Below, in pieces: positions 6,921 through 12,433 of a DNA stretch of 12,433 nt. The DNA comes from Chloroflexota bacterium (GTDB lineage: Bacteria > Chloroflexota > Dormibacteria > Dormibacterales > Dormibacteraceae). The number at the start of each line of letters is the position of its first letter. Positions within the stretch are counted from its first letter, which is position 1. Below the pieces are notes generated by a model. That model was not told the origin of the DNA. It searched no databases and worked only from the letters and a program-made list of their open reading frames with translations. The stretch is taken from positions 810 to 13,242 of the forward strand of contig DMCH01000120.1 in NCBI GenBank assembly GCA_003446775.1. The letters run 5' to 3'. Both the position numbers and the translations under genes were made by a program.

Positions 6921-8087
6921 TCACGCTGTCCTGGGCTGCGATGCCTCTTGCGCCGCGGACATGATCAGCATCGCCAAGCCGAGAAATCCGGCGAGGAGAA
7001 GCCACGCCGGCCGGAACGAGCCCGTCGCGTCGACGATCAACCCAAAGAGGAAGGGGCCGACCAGGATTCCGGGCTGCTGGATCGTCTGCCCGAGTCCGAC
7101 GGCCCTACCCTCACTGCCGGGCCGTGCCAGCTCGGAGAGGAACGATATCTGGACGCCATTCCATCCGACCGCGCCGCACGCGCAAACTAGTATGGCCGCG
7201 ACCAGCACGGGGAAAGGAAAGCCGCTGGGCAGGATCGCCAGAGCCAGGCTGCCAAGAGCGCCGGTGCCAGCGGCGAGTAGCAGCGCGCGCCGGCGGCTGC
7301 CTGAGAGCAGGCGGTCGCTGACTACGCCCCACAGAACTCTGCCAAAGGCTCCGGCCAACTGGGCCAGTGCAAGGTAGAACGCCGCGGTGGTGATAGTGAG
7401 GCCGCGCTCATGGATCAAATAGACGACCAAGTAAGTGAGGAGGCACATCTGGCCGGCGACCATGAGCATGCCGCTGGTGGCCGCGACTGTGATGTCCCGG
7501 GTGAGGACGTTGAGAAGGCTCCCGCTGTCACCGACGGCGGTTCTTGCCCGAGGCCCCGATCGATAAATCCCCAGCCCAGCGATCGCAACCACGATCGACG
7601 CTGCGCCCGCTGCCGCCAGGGCGCCGCGCCAACCGGCGGAGAGGGCGATCGACGGCAGTATCAGGGCCGCCAGAAAGCTACCGAGCGGGATCCCCGTCTG
7701 GCGCATCCCCATCACCATTCCCCGCAGCCGGAGCGGAAATGCGTTGCGCACCGCGAGGCTCCCGGCCGGAGTCCCGGTACCTATGCCTATACCCATGATC
7801 ACTAGCACTCCAAGGATCACAGCGAAGGCGGGCGCCAGCGCGCAGGCCAGGGCGGCGACGCCGGTGAGGACCCCGCCAAAAACCAGGACCAAGCGGTCAC
7901 CTAGAGCGTCGACCGCCCAACCGGCGAGGGCGATGGTGAGAAGGCTGCCCACGAAGGGAAAGTTCGCCACGACACCGGCTTCGGCGAATGTCAGGTGAAA
8001 CTCGGCCTTGACCAGAGGCAGCAACACCGGCAGCGCTGCGGCGACCACCGACGTCGCGGTCTGGATCGCGAGCGCCACGCCTAGCAC
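6921..8087 (-). CDS. Major facilitator superfamily transporter
   Basis: A roughly 388-residue, very hydrophobic protein with about 12 predicted membrane segments in two halves, the normal MFS size. The loop between segments 2 and 3 reads GWAVDALGDRL (56-66), a degenerate MFS motif A. The segment RGMVMGMRQTGIPLG (122-136) resembles the RQxGxPLG stretch of MFS anion carriers such as the nitrate/cyanate groups; substrate transfer from that resemblance would be speculative. It follows the CoA-transferase by 74 bp on the same strand and probably moves the acid used by that enzyme. The start is uncertain. GTG 8087 is the first standard start, but the preceding codons (TRWVV) look like a normal MFS N-terminus, and the frame stays open upstream with only a CTG at 8165. 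Confidence 0.88.
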   Translation of the reverse strand: MLGVALAIQTATSVVAAALPVLLPLVKAEFHLTFAEAGVVANFPFVGSLLTIALAGWAVDALGDRLVLVFGGVLTGVAALACALAPAFAVILGVLVIMGIGIGTGTPAGSLAVRNAFPLRLRGMVMGMRQTGIPLGSFLAALILPSIALSAGWRGALAAAGAASIVVAIAGLGIYRSGPRARTAVGDSGSLLNVLTRDITVAATSGMLMVAGQMCLLTYLVVYLIHERGLTITTAAFYLALAQLAGAFGRVLWGVVSDRLLSGSRRRALLLAAGTGALGSLALAILPSGFPFPVLVAAILVCACGAVGWNGVQISFLSELARPGSEGRAVGLGQTIQQPGILVGPFLFGLIVDATGSFRPAWLLLAGFLGLAMLIMSAAQEASQPRTA

Positions 8088-8161
8088 GACCCACCGAGTG
8101 GACTGGCCGGTCCGCTCGACGCCAGTGGGTGAGGCGGGTGGAGTTCGCGAGGATGACGTGC

Positions 8162-9460
8162 TCAGAAGGGGAGGCTTCCCGGTCGGGCATCGCCTTGCGG
8201 CAAACCAGTCGTGCTCTCAGGCAAGTGGCTCTCCCGGGCGGATTGTTGCGCGACGCCGATCACGCCTTCGGCAACCAGCGTAGCGATCTCCTCGGCTGCC
8301 AATCCAAGCTGCTCGCGCAGAACTTTCTCCGTGTGCTGTCCTACTCGCGGGCCCAGCCATCTGAACTGTCCGGGCGCCTCTTCGAACTTCGGCACGAACC
8401 CGGGAATGAGCAGCTTGCCGATGTCGCCTGGGCCGTCAACTTCGAGGAGCATCGCACGGGCTCGGAACTGGGGGTCCTTCGCGATGTCGGCGATGCTGTA
8501 GACCGGCGCAGCGGGCACCTCAGCCCGATTGAGGATCTCCCACACATCCTCCACGCTGCGCTCACGCGTCCATGCCTCGATGACGGCGTCCAGCTCGGCG
8601 GCATTCGCTCGCCGGGCCTGGTTGTCGGCGTAGCGGGGGTCCTGGACAAGTTCCGGTTGCCCGATGGCGGCGCAGAACCGCGCGAAAATGGAATCTCCGT
8701 TGGCTCCGATCGTGATGTACCGCCCATCCCGCGTCGGGTAGCTGTTCGATGGCGCTGAGCCGGGGAGCGAGTTGCCTTGGCGCTCGCGCACCACGCCGCC
8801 ATAGGCGTACTCGGGCAGGATCGCTTCGAGGAGGCTGAAAACTGACTCGTTAAGGGCGACGTCAACCACCTCGCCCCGCCCGGTTTCGGCCCTTCGTCGC
8901 AAAGCGGCAAGCGCGCCGATGGTCGCATATAAGGATGCGATGGCGTCGCCGATGCTGATGCCCATCTTCAGGGGTGGCCGGTCAGAGAAGCCGGTGACGA
9001 ACCGCAGCCCACCCATCGACTCGGCCGTGCTGCCATACCCCGGCCGGTCGCGGTATGGTCCGCTCTGGCCAAAACCCGAAATCCTGACCAGGATGAGCTT
9101 CGGGTTTGCCTCCCGGAGCTGTTCCGGACCGAGGTTCCACGACTCCAGCCGGCCCGCCCGGAAGTTCTCAACTACCACGTCGACGCCCGCGGCAAGCCGC
9201 CGCACGAGATCCTGGCCGGCCGGACGGCGCAAGTCGATCGCGATCGATTCCTTGTTTCGAGATTGGACCATGGCCCAGAGTGATCCTTCCTCGGTGACCA
9301 GGCTCCAGTTCCGCAGGGGATCTCCGGCGCCGGGCGGCTCGACCTTCAGGACACGGGCCCCCATGTCGGCCAGCAGCCGGGTGCAGAAAGGCCCCGCGAT
9401 AAGAGAGCCGAGCTCGAGTACGCGCAGGCCGGTGAGCTGGCCTCTTGGTTCCGCAGACAC
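8162..9460 (-). CDS. CaiB/BaiF family III CoA-transferase (second copy)
   Basis: A 432-residue protein with the family layout: LTGLRVLELGSLIAGPF (9-25), VLKVEPPGAGDPLRNW (37-52), VENFRAG (97-103), GFGQSGPYRDRPGYG (129-143) and the expected catalytic aspartate D172 in SIGDAIA. It transfers CoA between a thioester and a free acid in the cytoplasm. It is clearly diverged from the first copy; the segment before the Asp is PLKMGISIGD rather than TLPGLPLADG, which suggests another acid substrate. The usual family ending (LVAEGVI) is followed by about 30 extra Ser/Pro/Gly-rich residues with no obvious function. It starts at GTG 9460 without a clear ribosome site, 23 bp from the divergent PrpD-like gene, and likely shares transcription with the downstream MFS gene. 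Confidence 0.93.
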   Translation of the reverse strand: MSAEPRGQLTGLRVLELGSLIAGPFCTRLLADMGARVLKVEPPGAGDPLRNWSLVTEEGSLWAMVQSRNKESIAIDLRRPAGQDLVRRLAAGVDVVVENFRAGRLESWNLGPEQLREANPKLILVRISGFGQSGPYRDRPGYGSTAESMGGLRFVTGFSDRPPLKMGISIGDAIASLYATIGALAALRRRAETGRGEVVDVALNESVFSLLEAILPEYAYGGVVRERQGNSLPGSAPSNSYPTRDGRYITIGANGDSIFARFCAAIGQPELVQDPRYADNQARRANAAELDAVIEAWTRERSVEDVWEILNRAEVPAAPVYSIADIAKDPQFRARAMLLEVDGPGDIGKLLIPGFVPKFEEAPGQFRWLGPRVGQHTEKVLREQLGLAAEEIATLVAEGVIGVAQQSARESHLPESTTGLPQGDARPGSLPF

Positions 9461-9483
9461 GGGCGCCGTGATAGTACAGGTCT
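9461..9483. promoter_or_regulatory. Divergent promoter/start region of 23 bp
   Basis: Only 23 bp separate the GTG of the CoA-transferase (-) from the ATG of the PrpD-like gene (+). On the - strand TACTAT (9476-9471) resembles a -10 box ten nt before the GTG. On the + strand TGATAGTAC (9469-9477) is a weak extended -10-like element seven nt before the ATG. Neither gene has a strong ribosome site, so leaderless or near-leaderless mRNAs are plausible, with the -35 regions inside the opposite coding sequence. These assignments are weak inferences from short motifs. Confidence 0.3.
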
Positions 9484-10800
9484 ATGCAATTGACGGCGGT
9501 TCAGGAGCTGGCCGAGTTTGTCTCAAGTGCGCGTTGGGAGGATGTTTCCGCTGCATCGCAGGAGGCACTCAAGAAGCGCGTGCTCGACGCACTGGGCTGC
9601 GCGTACGGCGCTCTCGGCTCTCCCGTGGTCAGGGCCATCCGCCACCAAGTCGAGGACTTCGGCGGTCGCCCTCTCGCGACCTTGATCGGCGGCGGAAGGA
9701 CCGCTCCCGACCGGGCCGCGTTCCATAACGGCGCGGCTATCCGCTATCTCGACTTCAACGATTGCTTCCTCGGACGCGGGGAGGCCTGTCATCCAAGCGA
9801 CAACTTGGCGCCGGTTCTTTCAGCGGCCGAATATGTCGGTGCGCACGGCTCCGAGCTTCTTACAGCCCTCGCGGTCGCCTATCAGGTCCAGATACGGCTG
9901 AGCCAGGTGGCGCCGGTTAGGGGCCGCGGCTTCGATCACGCGACTCAGGGTGCATATGCGGCTGCAGCGGGAGCAGCACGCGCTCTGGGGCTGGATGCCG
10001 AGCGAACGGCGAACGCCATCGCCATGTCGGGGACCGCCTTCAATTCGCTGCGGGTGACCCGAACTGGGTCGTTGTCAAACTGGAAAGGCCTGGCCTACCC
10101 GAACACGGCCTTCGGCGCGGTCCACGCCGCTTTCCTCGCGTACCGCGGCCTGACCGGCCCGATGGAAGTCTTCGAGGGCAGCAAGGGGTTCATGGACAGC
10201 ATCTCGGGCCGATTCCACATCAACTGGGCGGGGGAGGATCTCGAGGCGGTGCAACTGACGATCATCAAGCGGTTCAACGCCGAGGGCCACTCCCAGTCAG
10301 CTCTGGAGGCGGTCATCGAGTTGCGCGAGACCGGGCTTGATGCCGAGGACGTGGAGCGGATCGACGCATACGTTTTCGACGTGTCTTACGAGATCATCGG
10401 GCCTGGTGCCGGCGACAAGAAGCGTGTCCACAACAAGGAGGAGGCGGATCACTCGCTCCCCTACCTCATCGCCGCGGCCTTGATCGACGGCGAGATGACC
10501 CCCGCTCAGTACGTACCCGAGCGCATCCACGCCCGCGATGTGCAGGCCCTGCTGCAGCGAATCGAGGTCCATTCGGATCCAGTCCTGTCGAACGGATTCC
10601 CCGAGCACCAGGGGTGCCGGCTCGAGGCGCACCTTCATGACGGCAGCGTCCGAACCTTGGATAAGCCCGACTACCACGGGCCGGCCAGTTGGGAGGCGCT
10701 CGAGGCAAAGTTCACCGAACTGGGCGGGCACTCTGACTTGGTAGAAGTCGTCAAGCGTCTCGACGAGGTCCCGGTCGCGGAACTGGCGGCGCTGCTGTGA
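9484..10800 (+). CDS. MmgE/PrpD family protein (2-methylcitrate dehydratase-like)
   Basis: A 438-residue protein of typical MmgE/PrpD length. Conserved blocks are LDFND (89-93), HPSDN (103-107), RGFDHATQGAYAAAAGAARALGL in the 148-170 region (start and end given only as landmarks), SNWKG (198-202) with K201, KRFNAEGHSQSALEAV (262-277) and the EADHSLPYLIA block (320-330). D93, H103 and H152 are the family-conserved polar residues around the active site. Members dehydrate 2-methylcitrate, decarboxylate cis-aconitate, or act on other hydroxy-tricarboxylates; many are unassigned. The EADHSLPY version is the MmgE-like type. It diverges from a CoA-transferase and has an ICL/PEPM-type lyase about 1 kb downstream, so a methylcitrate-like route is possible, but no synthase gene is present. 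The ATG at 9484 has only AGG three nt upstream. Confidence 0.9.
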   Translation: MQLTAVQELAEFVSSARWEDVSAASQEALKKRVLDALGCAYGALGSPVVRAIRHQVEDFGGRPLATLIGGGRTAPDRAAFHNGAAIRYLDFNDCFLGRGEACHPSDNLAPVLSAAEYVGAHGSELLTALAVAYQVQIRLSQVAPVRGRGFDHATQGAYAAAAGAARALGLDAERTANAIAMSGTAFNSLRVTRTGSLSNWKGLAYPNTAFGAVHAAFLAYRGLTGPMEVFEGSKGFMDSISGRFHINWAGEDLEAVQLTIIKRFNAEGHSQSALEAVIELRETGLDAEDVERIDAYVFDVSYEIIGPGAGDKKRVHNKEEADHSLPYLIAAALIDGEMTPAQYVPERIHARDVQALLQRIEVHSDPVLSNGFPEHQGCRLEAHLHDGSVRTLDKPDYHGPASWEALEAKFTELGGHSDLVEVVKRLDEVPVAELAALL

Positions 10801-10811
10801 GGGGGAGGGCG

Positions 10812-10877
10812 GTGGCAGAGCTGAGCGGGCTGGTCGAGGCCGATGGATTACTTACTGGCAAGGACTTCAACGTTTAG
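10812..10877 (+). pseudogene. Possible stub of a lost gene following the PrpD-like gene
   Basis: Right behind the PrpD-like stop, the purine-rich run GGGGGAGGG (10801-10809) precedes GTG 10812. That codon opens a 21-codon frame beginning MAELSGLVEADG and ending at TAG 10875. The first ten codons have the high-GC third positions of a real gene; the last part overlaps the 3' end of the convergent methyltransferase and loses that bias. This is what an operon gene truncated by a rearrangement would look like. It is also short enough to be chance, and no family can be recognised. Confidence 0.2.
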
Positions 10878-11651
10878 CACTGCGAAGAATCCGTCAGGTT
10901 CGGTTGCCCACCGGCGCCATGCGGCGGCGAGAGCCGCCAATTCGGCCGCATCGGTGAGCTCATACGCAAGCGCCTGTTTGGCATATTCGGACAGCAGGAC
11001 ACGGTCCGCCCAGAGGCCACCCCACCAACTTCGGCTCTCTGGATCCGCGAATGTCCACGTCGAACTGCTCGCGCGCGCGTCGCTGAACCCGGCGGCTTGA
11101 ACCCACCCCAGCAAGTGGCGACCGGCGTTGGCCTCAACACCATTGCGTGCAGTCAGCTCGTGGTAGAGCTGATTCCAGCGTTCGAGTTGAGGATCAGCTG
11201 GTGACCAGACAAACCCTCCGTAGTCAGCGTCTCGAACAGCGAGAGTGCCGCCAGGGCGCAAAACCCGGCGCATTTCAGCGAGCGCTGCGATCGGTTGCTT
11301 CAGGTGCTGGAGCACCTGGTGTGCGTGCACAACATCAAACGAGTCGACTGCAAACTGGAGGGCGTAGACATCGCCCTGGGCGAAGCTGACATTATCAACG
11401 GTGGCTTCACTACGGCTGAGCTCCTCCGCCTCGGCGATTGCCTCGCTTGCCGCGTCGATGCCAAATACCATTCCGGGCGCAACCCGGCGAGCAAGGCCGA
11501 TTGTCAGTGTTCCCGGACCGCAACCCACATCCAGCAGATCCTGGCCAGGCAACAACGAGTCAAGGAGGTAGCCGGCCGAATTCTCCGCCGTGCGCCACTT
11601 GTGGCTCCTGAGTACCGACTCGTGATGCCCGTGGGTGTATCTCTCGCCCAT
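10848..11651 (-). CDS. Class I SAM-dependent methyltransferase
   Basis: A 267-residue protein of the UbiE/Methyltransf_11-like type. The SAM-binding motif I LLDVGCGPGTLT is at 39-50, the acidic ribose contact is D66 in GID, the adenine-side GD pair is at 93-94, HQVLQHL is at 111-117 and the post-motif LRPGG at 131-135. The N-terminus YTHGHHESVLRSHKWRTAENS is intact when translation begins at ATG 11651. An upstream extension to 11768 would add 39 Arg/Ala-rich residues without family character and is rejected. No ribosome site is evident. The methyl acceptor is unknown, and nothing links it to the acid-catabolic genes. By hand count over 41 codons, about two thirds of its third positions are G or C, against nearly all in the gene beginning at 11775, so it may have a separate origin. 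Confidence 0.88.
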   Translation of the reverse strand: MGERYTHGHHESVLRSHKWRTAENSAGYLLDSLLPGQDLLDVGCGPGTLTIGLARRVAPGMVFGIDAASEAIAEAEELSRSEATVDNVSFAQGDVYALQFAVDSFDVVHAHQVLQHLKQPIAALAEMRRVLRPGGTLAVRDADYGGFVWSPADPQLERWNQLYHELTARNGVEANAGRHLLGWVQAAGFSDARASSSTWTFADPESRSWWGGLWADRVLLSEYAKQALAYELTDAAELAALAAAWRRWATEPDGFFAVLNVEVLASK

Positions 11652-11774
11652 CGGCGTATTTTGACGTGCGCATAGCCACCGAGTGGCCCCAGCTCCACGC
11701 ACGTTGGCACAAGGATTCTCGAATCTGGTCGGCTTCGCGGAGCAGCGGGCGCGGCGACGCGCCATCATCTAACC
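11652..11774. promoter_or_regulatory. Divergent intergenic region with a short inverted repeat
   Basis: These 123 bp separate the methyltransferase (-) from the lyase gene (+) and must hold both promoters. GATTC-TC-GAATC at 11714-11725 is a perfect 5-bp inverted repeat, 49 bp before the lyase ATG, and could be an operator half-site pair. I see no convincing -35/-10 pair for either gene and no Shine-Dalgarno before ATG 11775. Confidence 0.3.
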
Positions 11775-12433
11775 ATGGCAACGTTTCTGCACGGAACGGG
11801 CGGGTCTGGGCCGGGCCTGCGCGAGTTGATCGACCGCCACGCTCCGGTACTCGCTCCGGGCTGCTACGACGCGCTCAGTGCCCGCCTCGTCGAGGAGGCC
11901 GGCTTCCCGGCCGTCTACATGACCGGCTTCGGCTCCTCGGCCGGGCACCTGGGCCGGCCCGACGTCGGGCTGATGACCATGTCCGATATGGTCGACAACG
12001 CCCGACGCATCGTCAATGCCGTGGGTATCCCGGTGATCGCCGACGCCGACACCGGGTACGGCAACCCGATCAACGTCATCCGTACCGTGCAGGAGTACGA
12101 GCGGGCGGGGGTGGCGGCGATCCACATCGAGGACCAGATCGCGCCGAAGAAGTGCGGGCACATGGAGGGCAAGCAGGTCATCCCGGCGGACGAGATGGCC
12201 GCCAAGCTCCGCGCCGCCGTGGACGCGCGCCGCTCGGCCGACTTCCTGCTCATCGCCCGTACCGACGCCCGCGCCATTGAGGGCATTGAGGCGGCCCTCC
12301 AGCGGGCCCGCCTCTACCGGGAGGCAGGCGCCGACATCCTGTTTGTTGAGGCGCCCGAATCGGAGGCGGAGATCCGAGCAGTGGCGGCGGCCTTCCCGGA
12401 CGTGCCGCTCCTTTTCAACTACGCGGAGGGGGG
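11775..12433 (+). CDS. Isocitrate lyase/PEP mutase-superfamily lyase (methylisocitrate or dimethylmalate lyase-like), 3' truncated
   Basis: The frame starts at ATG 11775 and is open to the window end (219 complete codons of a family usually near 290). The fold's landmarks are present: PGCYDALSARLVEEAGF (28-44), YMTGFGSSAGHLGRPD (48-63), the metal-binding DADTGYG at 90-96, EDQ at 119-121, the lyase signature KKCGH at 125-129 with catalytic C127, and ARTDA at 161-165. The intact Cys indicates a C-C lyase rather than a PEP mutase or phosphonate enzyme. Characterised relatives cleave 2-methylisocitrate to pyruvate and succinate, or 2,3-dimethylmalate to pyruvate and propionate; oxaloacetate decarboxylases are also close. 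With the PrpD-like gene nearby, a methylcitrate-like role is possible. Its third codon positions are almost all G/C, unlike the neighbouring methyltransferase. Confidence 0.88.
   Translation, partial: MATFLHGTGGSGPGLRELIDRHAPVLAPGCYDALSARLVEEAGFPAVYMTGFGSSAGHLGRPDVGLMTMSDMVDNARRIVNAVGIPVIADADTGYGNPINVIRTVQEYERAGVAAIHIEDQIAPKKCGHMEGKQVIPADEMAAKLRAAVDARRSADFLLIARTDARAIEGIEAALQRARLYREAGADILFVEAPESEAEIRAVAAAFPDVPLLFNYAEG

Noticed and set aside
8091..8101. CCACCGAGTGG, an 11-bp near-palindrome also present at 11676-11686
   Set aside because: There are only two copies. The one at 8091 is probably coding (Thr-Arg-Trp of the MFS N-terminus), and distances to the nearby starts differ. Chance is likely in GC-rich DNA.
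11652..11768. 39-residue N-terminal extension of the methyltransferase
   Set aside because: The extension is Arg/Ala/Cys-rich low-complexity sequence. The family N-terminus YTHGHHESVLRSH begins right after ATG 11651.
1..12433. Search for CRISPR arrays, insertion sequences, tRNA genes, phage or defence genes
   Set aside because: No spaced direct repeats, transposase motifs, terminal inverted repeats or tRNA-like cloverleaf sequences were seen. The window is fully occupied by metabolic and transport genes, with no gene-free stretch over 300 bp.

Overview
The window is high-GC bacterial DNA carrying acid-catabolism and transport genes. There are no rRNA or tRNA genes, CRISPR arrays or insertion sequences. 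Ten protein genes are supported, two of them cut by the window edges. The high GC, sparse Shine-Dalgarno sites, GTG starts and a lipoprotein-type binding protein suggest an actinobacterial or Chloroflexota/Dormibacterota-like host. That placement is inference only; nothing here fixes the taxon.

Left block, + strand (3-6848). This looks like one operon. It holds the end of an HMG-CoA-lyase-like aldolase, a family III (CaiB/BaiF) CoA-transferase, and a complete branched-chain-amino-acid-type (HAAT) ABC importer: permeases LivH and LivM, one polypeptide fusing both ATPases (LivG-LivF), and a lipoprotein substrate-binding protein encoded last. A 10-codon reading frame overlaps the binding-protein start as ATGA. 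A long GC-rich hairpin at 6864-6900 closes the block.

Middle block, - strand (9460-6921). A second family III CoA-transferase is followed by an MFS transporter. A MmgE/PrpD-family dehydratase gene (9484-10800, +) diverges from the CoA-transferase, and the two start codons are only 23 bp apart.

Right end. A class I SAM methyltransferase (11651-10848, -) has visibly less GC-biased third codon positions than the gene next to it. It overlaps a short + strand frame that may be the stub of a lost gene. At 11775 an isocitrate lyase/PEP mutase-superfamily lyase with a complete KKCGH active site begins on the + strand and runs off the window.

Working together (inference). The gene set fits uptake of one or more short branched or hydroxylated carboxylic acids (HAAT importer, MFS carrier), activation to CoA thioesters by CoA transfer, dehydration by the PrpD-like enzyme, and C-C cleavage by the aldolase and the ICL/PEPM lyase to acetyl-CoA, pyruvate or similar units. 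The substrate cannot be read from sequence. Free 3-hydroxy-3-methylglutarate, citramalate and methylcitrate-like acids are the most natural candidates. The most unusual points are the lyase's lack of the canonical HMG-CoA lyase cysteine, the LivG-LivF fusion inside the operon, and the tight CoA-transferase/PrpD divergon.
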